Below are positions 33,626 to 45,199 of a stretch of DNA of 64,000 nt, piece after piece. The notes below the pieces were generated by a model. The model was not told the DNA's origin. It made no database searches and worked only from the letters and a program-made list of their open reading frames with translations. The position numbers and the translations under genes were made by a program. Source of the DNA: Astrothelium macrocarpum (lineage: Eukaryota; Ascomycota; Dothideomycetes; Trypetheliales; Trypetheliaceae); NCBI GenBank assembly GCA_021030915.1, contig JAGEMR010000114.1, positions 1 through 64,000 on the forward strand, in the 5' to 3' direction. Each line of letters opens with the position of its first letter. Positions within the stretch are counted from its first letter, which is position 1.

Positions 33626-35368
33626 ATGTCAGGTTCTAAGATTACATTCCTAAATCTCCATCCCGGGCAATCGAATGATGAGATCATGTACGATACCGAG
33701 GAACGGTCTCTTGACAGTAGCATGTTATATGAGACACTATCTTACGTATGGGGAGACACATCTGAGCGCCGCTTCGTCTTCTGTAATGGTAAAGCCAGAG
33801 GTATTACTACAAGTCTCCACTCCGCCTTGCGGCGTCTTCGCTATAAGGAGAGCATGAGATATCTATGGATCGACCAACTCTGCATTGATCAAGACAATCT
33901 AGATGACAAGTCTCACCATATCGGCCTCATGCGCGATATATATGAAAGGAGCACCATCAATTTGATATGGCTTGGCGAGCTACCAAAAGATGACAACGAG
34001 CAAGCGGGATTTGGAGAGGAAGATGCAGAAGCGGTCTTCAAGCGGCTGAAGCGTGTAGACCCCGAGAGAGAAACCGATATTGACACGCTGGAAACAATTT
34101 CTCCTGCTGCTCATGAAGGAATCTTGCAAGCAATCTTGGCACTCATGGGTTCTCATCGCGCACAGTGGAAAGGTGTTCAATGGTGGCAGCGCATCTGGAC
34201 AGTACAAGAGGCGGTTCTTCCTTCAAAGTCCCTTCTCCTGTGGGGTCCATTATCCATCTCATTCGATATTCTGAAGAGAATTGCTCGGCGTATCGTAGAC
34301 GACCATGAATATGGCAATGGCTTCTCTGAGGCCTTTGGAATGGAGGGCTTAGTGAACGAATTTTGTACGCCGATCATGAATCTGGCTATTGGGAAAGATG
34401 AGTCCATAGTCGACATTGTGTACCGTTGGCGTTATCGCAGTGCAACAGACCCACGGGATAAAGTATTCGGGCTCATAGGTCTATTGCCCGATGTACCTTT
34501 CCCCAGCGTGCCGTATAACGATTACGCACTATCCGTCCCTGATCTCTTCATGCGCGTTACGTTCGATCTCATTACCGGTAGTCGCGGCTTAGTTCCTATT
34601 GTCGGCCGTCGAGGTCAAAAGAACATCACACCAAATCTACCGAGCTGGACAAATGACATGGTCTACCAACCCGATATCTCAAAGCGCACCATCGACTATT
34701 GGCAGCATCGACAACGATACTTCAAGCTCATGGCGGACAATGATTGGTACCAAGCCCCCGCACGTATCGGTCGTATGCTAGTGCTTCAGGGATTCAGATT
34801 AGACCGTATAAATGTGATCGGGTCTGTTCTCTACGGTAATTGGAACAATCATCAAGATAATCCAACCGCGAATCATGATGCTCGTCAGATGGTCCGCCGT
34901 TGGAGACGCCTTTTTGAAGAACATCATTCTACTGGGACGCAAGCATCGCCATACGGAACTCGCCAAAATACAAAAGATGCTTTCTGGCGCACCATGCTCG
35001 GGGACCTGATCGTACATATGTTTGTCAAACGCAAGGTCCGTCCAGACGATTACGAGGATTACGACCTATTCATGCGTGGTAAGGACAATAACAATGTAGC
35101 AGAGAGCGTGCAGAGTATGACCCATAATCAGGCTTTTTTCATTACTGAAAATGGGTATATTGGAATCGGCCCACCGACTCTGGAAAAAGGAGATGAGGTT
35201 TGGGTGTTCCTATGCGGCAAAGTACCGCATGTGCTACGTCGACGATACGGAGATGACAACACTTGGGATGGTTTCGTGTACGTCGGTGATACGTACGTAC
35301 ATGGGATCATGCATGGTGAGGCTGTAAGGCATGCGTGTGGAGCACCAGAAACTGTTACAATTCATTAA
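33626..35368 (+). CDS. HET-domain (heterokaryon incompatibility) protein
   Basis: A single exon encodes 580 residues. The canonical HET domain occupies about 36-190. ETLSYVWGD is near the start, followed by a Cys-Asn-Gly turn, LHSALRRLR, YLWIDQLCIDQDN, QIGLMRDIY-like and INLIWLGE, then WWQRIWTVQEAV. The C-terminal half (RYRSATDPRDKVFGLIGLLPD, then PSWTNDM) is the usual extension of fungal HET proteins, including the DPRDKVFGL block. The domain drives incompatibility cell death when combined with an antagonistic partner. It is divergent from the HET gene at 28359 across AT-rich block 2. The reading frame is intact. Confidence 0.92.
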   Translation: MSGSKITFLNLHPGQSNDEIMYDTEERSLDSSMLYETLSYVWGDTSERRFVFCNGKARGITTSLHSALRRLRYKESMRYLWIDQLCIDQDNLDDKSHHIGLMRDIYERSTINLIWLGELPKDDNEQAGFGEEDAEAVFKRLKRVDPERETDIDTLETISPAAHEGILQAILALMGSHRAQWKGVQWWQRIWTVQEAVLPSKSLLLWGPLSISFDILKRIARRIVDDHEYGNGFSEAFGMEGLVNEFCTPIMNLAIGKDESIVDIVYRWRYRSATDPRDKVFGLIGLLPDVPFPSVPYNDYALSVPDLFMRVTFDLITGSRGLVPIVGRRGQKNITPNLPSWTNDMVYQPDISKRTIDYWQHRQRYFKLMADNDWYQAPARIGRMLVLQGFRLDRINVIGSVLYGNWNNHQDNPTANHDARQMVRRWRRLFEEHHSTGTQASPYGTRQNTKDAFWRTMLGDLIVHMFVKRKVRPDDYEDYDLFMRGKDNNNVAESVQSMTHNQAFFITENGYIGIGPPTLEKGDEVWVFLCGKVPHVLRRRYGDDNTWDGFVYVGDTYVHGIMHGEAVRHACGAPETVTIH

Positions 35369-37998
35369 TCCCATCACTCGAGTTCATGCGCCAGAAAGCC
35401 CAAGCTAGCGTGCGAGTCGTCTTCGAGGACAGCGTCAACGTCTTAATCCACCGCTCATAGACTTCAGCACCCCGGACCCATGCGATATGAAGCGCCCGTA
35501 CCGTTGGCTCATCCGCCGGCTTCGACGACCCATTCACGAAGATGGCTACGATAAGAAAGCCTGGTCGAAACATGACCGAGATGTTGTGTCGGATACAATG
35601 GATTGGCGAAGCCGAGGGACCCTAAGCGGCGGTCTGATCTCTCGAGTCCATCGCAGAACAGACATTACGAAATGTCAGCGCCCCAACAGCTGGCATACCC
35701 TTCAATTGTGGGGCTACACGTCCCGAATACCACTTTTGTTCCCTGCCACGTTTCACGGTTCACATCCCTTCGAAGACATTGGCTATCCGGTAGACCCCTT
35801 GAAGACCGAGCGTTCGTCGAAACCGGAACGAGTGATACCGTAATCTTCGATCTGTTCGCGGTCCATTCTGCGGGTTCCCAGGGTAGGTTTGTGGTATTGC
35901 GATAGCACCGCATAGATCATGTATGCTTTTTCAATTCGTACTGACCGAACGTGAATATAACGGTGATCTGTTTCACTCGGCTTAGTGCCAGGGCTGCAGA
36001 GACCTGGTGGCCTTGCGCCGATACAACCGAACAAGTCTTGGAGTTTATGCTGATATCTTGGTAATGTTAATGCTGGAATTTTGACAAATCGCTCTTTTCA
36101 AACTCGGAAGTTTATGATTACGCTTCGTATGAAGGTGACTGAGGCTGGTTTTTGACGAATGTATTGATCGACTCTTGCTTATATACACAACTAATTCCCC
36201 AGATACTGTCTAATTTTGTGTGTATATGATCTTTACGTATTCGGATTCTGGCCGATCAGAACATGCTGGACATCTCTGAACCGTAGATAACGCTGCTGCA
36301 CTATAGAGGTTTGGATTATTAGCAGTGCTCTTGTCCTTGCATCAGTATGGTAGGTCCCTACAACTCAACTGAGATGGCATGCTTGTCCGATGTTGTGGGC
36401 AAATGATCTGCTTTGTTAAACGCCGGGTCGCAATTGTACTCGGCTCTTAACCACCAACGTTCGCTGTTGCATCACTTTCAGCATGGTAGAAATTGGGAAG
36501 ACATTTTTCATCTCTCCATATTCCGACAATCTGCTGATTCAAGAATGGGAGAGATCGGAGGATCATATTGCTTAGACTCCTCGCCGGAAAGTTCCTGCCG
36601 CTCTGAAGTGAATAAATTCCGAAAATTGGCAGAATCTCCCTCACTTTGAGTACTTCTTGGATTTCCACTTATATTCTGAAATTGTTCCAGTGTAAGCCGA
36701 CCCTCATCGATAATGAACGACTCGCGCTGGTGATGGGCATACAAGGATCAAAGCAACGAGATGCGGAAGTGATTATGACCGAAATTATGGAACCGCTCGG
36801 CGCCAAGGAAAAACTCGACTCAATCCCCATGTATTGCCTCCCGCACTACATCCCAGTCACGATATATGGAAACAGCCGTATCTTGACCCCTTTCAACCAC
36901 AACGTGATGACCGATGGTGTTGTCCGCAGTGCTGGTTAAAGATGTTCGGAAGGACAATTGTCTGGTCGCTCACGTCCGGCGCGGGGTTCTGAGAGCTAGC
37001 ATGTTCACAATAGATACGATAATGCCCACGGCTTTGAGCGCGGGCAGAGGCAGAGCTTCAAGAATGTTGAGACATGACCGAGTCGTAGAGCTTTACACAC
37101 GCTGGTCTAATTCCTTAATCGAAGGCAAGGGAATATTTCCTGCTAAGCTCAATTGAAGGAGAATATCCACCTAGATTGCGAGTCGAGCCTCTTTCTAGAA
37201 TTTGATCAAAGTCGCTGGCACCGATCCTCGGCATTATGGTTTCATGTAGGCGAGTTGGGTGAGTTGAGGAGCTGCATAACTGACGATTAGCCGAAGTATA
37301 GGCAAAAGCAGAACTTCAAGACAAGACCAACTTCATGCTTGTCGGCCCTAATCCGGTCGTCTCACGGTCCATCTAGTAACACTCTGGGAAGCACGGCCAA
37401 GAAAAGTTAGGGATGGCATGAAGTTTACGAGCATCTTGGTCTGCGAAGAACTGGTGTACCACAGCCGTCGGCTCGCTGCGCCTCGGCCGTCCGAGTCCGA
37501 CGTCTCTTCTGTCTTTTGTCCTTGCTTCAAAACAATGAAAAAATACTCTACTGTCTTCCATTCATTCTATTTTCCTTCCACTCTACCTGACATAACGTGA
37601 ACGATGAAATATTCAATTACGCGTTACTATACAGAAGCCGGGCGGCTCTCAGCCTGGGATTGCTCGCACACGAGTCATGGCAAGGCACTTTCTGCTGCTT
37701 CGAACCTTCGTTCCAGGCAACCAAACGTGTAGAAACACACAGCCTAATCAAGCCTGAGCTGACGCCCATGCAAAGCGCATGTCAGTCGAATGGTTTTAAA
37801 GGCTGCAGGTTCGGCATATAAACTTTGTGTGACTTTCTATCCCAGGTATCCTCTCCGATCTTTGATACAATCACATAGGCGCTGTGTCTGGTCCTCTTAC
37901 GCAAGGTATCCTCTGAGTCCTTTCTGCGTTACTTCATACCCATGGCATCAACCACGATATCAAACATATAGCGGGACTCGTTTCCTAGCTCGGTGATA
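35369..37998. other. 2.6-kb region without a supported gene
   Basis: On the minus strand, 35913-35355 shows several adjacent open pieces in different frames (such as DREQIEDYGITRSGFDERSVF and AIFVNGSSKPADEP) separated by stops. They could be remnants of a decayed gene, but no family is recognised. A direct repeat, aggtatcctct, occurs at about 37844 and 37904. The end of the region is the promoter of the gene at 37999. Confidence 0.4.
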
Positions 37999-40503
37999 AT
38001 GGAAATGTCCGAACAAATCGACTTATCAGAACAGCGATCCCATGGCTCTGCACGCGAGCTTTACGAAGCACTGCCTTTAGGGTCATCACCTACACACTTC
38101 CGACTTCTTGAGCTAAATCGCGGCAGAAAAGATGCAAATGAACCTCTGAGCGGCACGTTGCGTACTGCAGATCTCACTCAGAACCCCAACTTCGCTGCTC
38201 TATCATATGTATGGGGTCCTTGGTCGATCCGTAGAAACATCATAGTTTGCAATGGTTGCGTGATAGAGCTCACTTCCAATTGCTATGATGCGCTAGTCTC
38301 TTTGAGAAAACTGTTCGGTCACATAACTATCTGGATTGATTGTATTTGTATCGATCAAGCGAATGAAGCCGAAAAGGCAATCCAGATTCCGTTGATGCAA
38401 GACATATATGCGCTTGCTCAGCCTACTTATATATGGCTTGGGAGCGGGAACCGTGCCACAAACAGAGCTATGGACTGTATCAAGCTGGCGTCGCATCTTC
38501 GCGTTCCCCCGATGGGAATACCCTGGAATTGCGAGGGCAAAGCAAAAACACCGTGTCAAGACATACGTAAGTTCATACGAGGGCTTTTCAAGATTTGGGT
38601 GCTCAACATCTTCTGTGAGTCTTTCCTTTTCTACATTACAGGTCCTAAAATGGTAAGGTCGTAGATGTATCGTGTATAAGTATTGTGTTGCTGATGATAC
38701 GTCCTGCTGACTCTTCTCCATCTAGTTATATCACTAATCATTCGATGGCGAATTGCTCGCCGGTTCCGCCAAAGCGACTTCCGGTCATTACTTCAGACCG
38801 AATGGCTAGAACGAGCTTGGACGTTCCAAGAACTCATTCTTGCTTCTAATCCTGTTATAATTTGTAGATCAAAATATCTAGGACTGCAGACATTTTGCCG
38901 AGGGCTGGAATTAGAGTGCCCAATCAAGAATTTGTTCACTGACAAGCAAGCGAGCAAGCGATATTTCACGTACTTCACTCCACGCTATCCGTGGCACTCT
39001 ATACATGATTCCGTGACTGGGCCCTGGAGAGATTTGATGGCGATCTGGTTTGCTATAGCCAGGCCCGTCGTGCTCTTCAACGTGACTCAGAGAAAATTAG
39101 ATGGAGACCAGATCTGGTCAGCGGTCCGATATTTTGACAAGTACATGAGGTCTCCAATACGCATCTTGAGAGGTTCCTTCGATATCCTTGTTGCTGCTTC
39201 GGCTTTCATCCTATTCCTTCTTGGCTCAGTATCAATAGTCGTTGTCATAGCTGATCACCCTGATTATCAGCCTTTCTTCCGCCGGCCAGCTGTAATCCTA
39301 CCACCCTTTCTCTGCTTTTTCTTTTTGTGGCTCACGACGCCAAGAGATTTCCACTTGCGTGGAGGCCTCCTTGGGCCTGTGAGAGCAGCAGAGGGAACTC
39401 AGGCTGTTGAGATTCTGCAAGTTCTGAGGGATAGATATGCAACTGATTTGAAAGACAAGTCTTTCGCGATCCAAGCAATTCTCCGTCATTTAGGATTTCC
39501 AAGCGCGAACATTGATTATTGCAAAACAATTGGGCAAATCTATCTCGACTTGACCGAACAACTCCTAAAAAACAACAATTACCTAATTAGCTTATTGGTA
39601 TACTCTGGTTCCCCCTCCTACGAAGCGCCTACCTGGGTTCCGGACTGGAGCACCGTAGCTAGGAGTGCCTGGATCCATCGTAGCTTCATGTCCGAGCCGA
39701 TCATAAATTTTAAGCATCACGCAAAGCCGTCGATCCGAATCCACACCCAATCACTCGAGGTTAAGGGAATGTGGAGAGGAACTGTTGTTTCCTCTTCTCA
39801 AATGTTTCCTGGATCTTCCAGTCTTCATGAAGAGACTAATAAAAATAATTCATCTGTTCAATCGCGACATTTGATTTTGTTTTTGTGGGAATTGAGTATG
39901 ATGGCATTTCGTTCAAATGCTGAAGAATGCAACGCTCTGTCTCGGTCTTTACGAAATGCGTTCCTGGCCGACCGGATCATGTTTGGGCAAAAAGACGCCA
40001 AGCCAGATAGTGAATTCGATGAGGCATATGACCGTTTCTGGAGCCATCTAACGGCCGGCCTACATGAGGCGAATGAACATCAAGACCATGAGCCTTCAGT
40101 TACCACCATTGAGAATCTTCTCCAAAATCATCCCAGTGTGGAAGCATTTCTGCAACTATTTTACAGGCGGTGGAGCAGATCAAGAGCCATATTATTGGCT
40201 GATCATCAGATAATTGGAAGTGGGCCACCAAATTCTGTCAAAGGCGATCGCATAGCAAGTATTGTCGGTGTACCCTTGCCACTCATCCTCCGGGAGTCTG
40301 ACTCCCGATCTAAGAAATTTAAGGTGATAGGACCTGCTTTAGCAGACACTCTCGTGGAGTGGGGCTGGTACCGTAAGAGAGAAGTGTCGACAATCGACAG
40401 CGTTCAACCAGGCGGCGGAGTAACTACGCAATATTATCCATGGCCTGAGAGCGAAAATGACCTATTGGGAAGAGCATCATTTGTCAATATAACTTTAGAA
40501 TAA
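37999..40503 (+). CDS. HET-domain protein with two predicted membrane segments
   Basis: Exons 37999-38614 and 38726-40503 (111-nt intron, GTGAGT..ATCTAG, phase 1) give 797 residues. HET motifs: FAALSYVWGPW near 66, then SLRKLFGHITIWIDCICIDQ near 105-120, IYALAQPTYIWLG, and after the intron RAWTFQELILAS near 235. Two hydrophobic stretches at about 359-385 (ILVAASAFILFLLGSVSIVV) and 398-415 (FLCFFFLWL) suggest membrane anchoring within the C-terminal half, which also has the APTWVPDWS block common after HET domains. The start at 37999 is preferred because the GTG at 37993 is not a usual fungal start. It probably acts in non-self recognition at a membrane. No frameshift is seen. Confidence 0.88.
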
Positions 40504-41460
40504 TTGGCGCAAGATTGACCATGGTATTTCTAGTAGCAGCTTATCAATACATCACTATCCTGTTGATTTGAACCACCAAAAGGAAATCCAACTGTCGGTC
40601 AAACTTAGGGGCCCATAGTCCACATTTTCAGCGTCGCTTCGCTTTGTCAACTACACCCGAGGTATCCTTATCCCTAAAATTTTGGCATGGTAACTAATTT
40701 GACCAGTTTACCTCTTGATTGCTCCATTTAGCCGGTCTCAAAAATCCAGTAAATACTGATATACTCGAAGCTCTTTCAGTCATCCACGAAGATGGAAACA
40801 CAGGAGCCGAGGTTTAATAACGCCTAAAAGGAAGGCTCGCAAAGACTAGCATTGGGAGGTCGGTAGTTGGCAGCGGTGTAGTTGGAGCGTAGCTTGGACA
40901 ATCACTCGGGTGGGCGCTTTGTGCTCGAGAGATAGATGATGATTGCTGGAGGCAGACTTGTGACGCCAGTGGATGGGAAGTGTTTGACAAGATCAGGCAA
41001 GTGGAAGTTCTTGCAGCTCTCTAAAATTGAAGCAAAGTGTATCCTGTCCTCTAAGCAACACCAGAAAATCCACCACGAAAACAGTCAGTGACAAGAGCCA
41101 AGAGCAACTTACATTTTAGCACAAGGAGAACTCTAAATTTGACAGAATTGAAAAAGCGTAACACATAAAGTGAACGATATGATCTTTTATTTCGTCAACA
41201 AACGAGAAAAACTGCTGCACAGAATAACGCATCAGAAAATGCATCAAGACTAAGCTTTATGAATCCAAAAAAATCAAGCAATCTGCTTTCATTAACAATA
41301 TTGTAAGACTTGGTTAATTTTTTCCTTACAAACGAAAGCGGTTAGTACCTGTTAGTGTGTATCCTAGCACCCGCCGATGTGCTCCCCATCTCATCAGTCC
41401 CCTACATGTGGAATTCACAGGCAGCCAGCTGTGCTAGCCCTCAAAAGGAACATGATAACT
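40504..41460. other. Intergenic region, no supported gene
   Basis: It lies between the convergent HET gene and O-methyltransferase gene. The sequence is A/T-leaning near 41150-41340 but of ordinary complexity. No domain, repeat or RNA gene is seen. Confidence 0.5.
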
Positions 41461-42951
41461 TCATACTCCTTTCCTTGCTACGATCACCACTTCGTATCCT
41501 ACCCGACCCTCATGGCGCCACTGCCGCTCGATTTCCAGGCCAGCGCTGTCGAGCAATTTCTCCCACTGCGTTTGAGTTCGTTCCTTTCCTGCGTGCGACG
41601 CCAACATAGCCAAATCTATCGACGTCGCGGTCCAATCCACACCTCGCTCTGGCAATACCATTTCGTCGATCAGAATGCGCGAGCGAGCATCCATGGCATC
41701 TCTGAGGTTTTGGAGGATGGAGACGCAGTATTCGTCTGCCCAATCGTGAAGCACAGTACGGAGGTAATAGAAGCGAGCTCCTGAAGGTGACCGTTAGCTG
41801 GGACACATTTATCATCTCCAAGAGCTTTGAATTGCCTTGGGACAAGGCGCAGGGTTGATTGAGAGAGAAGTGGAACAAGACCCGTATCCTAACCTTTTAC
41901 TGGCTGCGGCTTGAAGGCATCGTGAACCATACCCTCAACGCCAACATGCTCGAGTCCACGGATCGCCTCCTCATAGTCTTGTACGATGACCCTCCCTTGC
42001 AGATCCGGAAACTTCTTTCGAAGCTCTAGACACTGGTGACCAGATCCACCACCTACATCTACGAACACTACGTCTTCTGCATTGCTCTTGCCAAATTCCT
42101 GCACAAACGGGTACACTGAAAGCCAAGATTTGGAGTGGCGTCTTCCTTCACTCATGAATGTGTGGAATGCCTCCATCATATATCGTGGAAGCTCTGGCAA
42201 AAAATCGAATGCACTCTTTGAAGTCTTGAAGGCAAGCTGAAACGGGCAGTTGTTGGCAGCGCTTGGATCGGTATACCCATGAATTCGGTGGAATTCTGGC
42301 ATGGCATGATATGCAGGGTCGATGACGTCGAACCTGATGTTTCAAGCGTCGTAAGATTCAAGATACAAGGAAGACGAGTATGGGGAAGGGACATATCCAG
42401 TGCCCCAAGAGGTGTACGGCCGAATTTCACGACTTACCACCAGATGAGCTCTGCCTGTTTTCCTGGATCATCTATTGCCTTGGTGACATTATTCGCCGTG
42501 AACATGCCATTGAAGGTCTCCTTGATGAATCCAAAGGAAGCTAAACACCGTAGATAGCGACCTGGAAGATTATTATTAGCGGCTACGCCTCCTGATACGG
42601 GTCCATTTGAGCGTACCTAACAAGCTGGCATCAGCCCCGGTCTTGTTGGCCAAGGTGTCAACGCTAAGGGCTGGGCCGCTTGCAGTCAGATGGCCGAACA
42701 AATTGAGGTCGATACCAGTCCTCACGACCGTCGCTCTAAGGGGCTTCATCATCAGGTGAGTTTCTTGATTTTCCTTAAGATTATCAGAAGGTCTGGTTGG
42801 TGAAACCTACATAAGAGGTAATCCTTGATATCGTATCATTTGGTGCCTCGATATCATATGACAGCTCCCTGAGAGCCATGGCGAGGCGTTTACGGCCAGC
42901 ATCGTCTGTTTTGGATGCGAGTTGTTTCACTAGCCCAAGCACTTGTTCCAT
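41461..42951 (-). CDS. SAM-dependent O-methyltransferase (plant-type O-MT family), possible displaced cluster gene
   Basis: Proposed exons (minus strand) are 42951-42811, 42743-42617, 42561-42438, 42333-41894 and 41780-41461, giving 383 residues with all phases consistent. The first intron could instead be 37 nt, adding 10 residues. An N-terminal winged-helix region (RTGIDLNLFGHLTASG, RYLRCLASFGFIKE) precedes the Rossmann domain. SAM is bound by VVFVDVGGGSGHQCLEL, and the catalytic His lies in TVLHDWADE, followed by ILIDEMVLPERG. This architecture fits fungal O-methyltransferases that act on aromatic polyketides, such as AdaD. It is 14.4 kb from the monooxygenase, beyond three HET genes and an AT-rich block, so membership in the polyketide pathway is inference. 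Five exons in 1.5 kb is intron-rich for the window. Confidence 0.85.
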
Positions 42952-43801
42952 TCTCAGGCCAATGATGTAACAAACGGTCTTGAAAGTCGTCCAGTGGAAA
43001 GCTCTTTACTTGTTGAGTGGTGTTCCAAAGGAGTAGACAAATATATATCTTGAGATGTCAGTGCTGATGGATTTGAAGAAGTATCAGCCGGTTACATTCG
43101 TATAAAAATTGATGAATACACCTAGCGTTGTTTATTCTGAGGTCAGCTTCGATAGCATAGAAGCCATAGACAAACCCTTTATCACACCGACTGGGCAATC
43201 TTTACGGGCTGCGTTAGCTTCGACATATTAACGTATTTAAGCGTTCTCCATAGCGTTCCCGTGCGGATTTAGAAACATCTACCTATCCATTCCGAAAAGC
43301 GAAAGTATGTCAACCCAGATTTACGCCTCAAAGCCAGGTTTAGCTGTCCTAAACGGTAGTTTCAAACCGCTGAGGTACTCGCGCATACGTGCTCACAATA
43401 GAAGGCTTCGATTCGCCATGAAGGAAAACCGAGATTATATTAGTCCGCATGCGTCACATACATCTTTTCAGCTACATCCAGATATTCTCTCGATTAAAGG
43501 TCAAAGATAGAATGATGTGCCTTAGTTTCAGCCGCAGCTCTGAGAGGGTTAGCTAAATGCATACGTACCGCGCCGCATATCGCTTACGTACTAGACATCA
43601 CGAATGATGGGTTACACTTTGTTATAACTTTAATCAAAGCCTATCGTCGAGAGCACTACAATACACGGACCAAGTCTACAGCGGAAGCTGTTACTGTTAA
43701 GGTACTCCTGGCGCTTCTACGACTTCGCCCCATCGTTTAATAATTTCAGAGACAGGGAAAAGCTATTAGCCATACATTTCCACTATTCCCTTCGAATCAA
43801 C
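42952..43801. promoter_or_regulatory. 850-bp divergent intergenic region between O-methyltransferase and glutathione transferase
   Basis: The two genes point away from each other, so this region carries both promoters. A 67-codon frame at 43307-43510 has no domain. No specific site can be assigned. Confidence 0.4.
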
Positions 43802-45199
43802 ATGAACTCAGACGACTCGAAGACTAGCAGTTGGTTCAATCCTCCTCCGTCCAGATTCACATCTTTGATCAAGCCCGAGGCTTCAGCAGAGTTTCCAGCA
43901 GAGCCAGGACGCTATGTAAGTAGATACCACAGTATGCGGCACGAAACGTAGACCATGAGACATATAATTCAACCCCCATCTATTAAGTCAACCCTTAACA
44001 TAAGAGATGCCATGTTTCATTGAATCTATTGTTGACCGGTGCTTAATTGTTATGGAAAAATTTGGTATTGTGCTGCTAAAATGGGGGTCTCTCGTACGTG
44101 CGGTGAATTGTGTCCCTCGCGACTTATGACATTTCATTTTGTAATTCCTATTGAACTCCATCCTAAAAGCGCGAACATCGTTTCACCAAATCTGACGTGT
44201 TCATCCGCCTCAAGGTCCTCTACATTCACTTTGGATGTCCATGGGCGCACCGAACAAATATAATCTACCACCTCAAACGACTCCAGCAATTGATCGGCCT
44301 CAGCGCGGTCTCTATCCATCGTGACGGAGAGAATGGTTGGAGTTACGATGGAAGCGCCAGCTCTGATATTGCAGACCCAGTTTACGGCTTCAGGAACCTT
44401 CGGCAACTCTACGAGAAAGCCGACCCCAGTTACAAAGGAAGCTACTCAGTTCCTGTCCTCTGGGATCGTAAAAAGCAGACGATTGTCAGCAATGATAGCG
44501 GCGATATCATGCGCATGCTGATCACTGTCTTTGACGCGTTCTTGGTACCCGAGCTAAGAGAAGAGAGCAAAGCTGCAGGGGGTCTGCTGCCCAAGGCGTT
44601 ACAGGAGGATATCGAGGAACTCAATGATTGGGTCCAGCAGGATGTCAGCTGGGGAACATACAAGTGCGGCCTTTCGCAGACTCAGGAACACTACGACGAA
44701 TCGATGACCGCTTTGTACAACGCACTTGATAGGCTAGAGAAAAGGCTGGATAATACGAGATATTTGTTCGGGGATCATATCACAGAAGCGGATGTCCGGT
44801 AAGAAGCCCCACAAAATGGAGTGGAAGGCATTGGAAGATGGTAAAAGATAGACCACCAAGCTGACAACCATTGGATAGTCTATTCACAACCATAGTCCGT
44901 TTTGACGTGGCATATTTCACCGTTATGAACTGTACTTGGAAGCAGATTCGTTATGATTATCCTAATCTGCATCGTTGGCTTAGACAGTTGTACTGGGAGG
45001 TCGATGACGAAGCCAAAGGTGCTTTTAAAGATACAACACATTTCGACGTTGTAAGTCCTTCGATTGAGGGCCCCCGTGTTTGAGGAGGACACGAACACTG
45101 ACTTGAGTTTAGTTTATGGAAGGATACGCAAAGTCGGCAATGAAATTGAAGGTCATACCTTGGGGTCCGAAAATGCCAATATTGCCTCTGAGTGTGTAG
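43802..45199 (+). CDS. Glutathione S-transferase, Xi/glutathionyl-hydroquinone reductase-like
   Basis: Exons 43802-43915, 44215-44798, 44879-45050 and 45113-45199 give 318 residues with consistent phases. Intron 1 would be 299 nt, long for this window, but the join EPGRY-VLYIHFGCPWAHRT reproduces the family exactly. The CPWAHR motif puts the catalytic Cys at 46, as in the Cys-type (omega/Xi) transferases. YSVPVLWDRKKQTIVSNDS gives the cis-Pro and the Ser that bind glutathione. The helical C-terminal domain includes TRYLFGDHITEADVRLFTT and YPNLHRWLRQLY. It would reduce glutathionyl-quinones or detoxify electrophiles in the cytosol. Next to a quinone-type polyketide pathway it could be a tailoring or self-protection enzyme, but it may equally be housekeeping. 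Confidence 0.88.

Noticed and set aside
35355..35913. Possible minus-strand gene in several frames
   Set aside because: Pieces are separated by stops, the phases do not join at credible splice sites, and no family is recognised; mentioned only as possible decay.
38642..38652. 11-nt micro-exon within the intron of the HET gene at 37999
   Set aside because: Its inclusion shifts the frame into a stop; a single 111-nt intron gives the correct HET sequence across the join.
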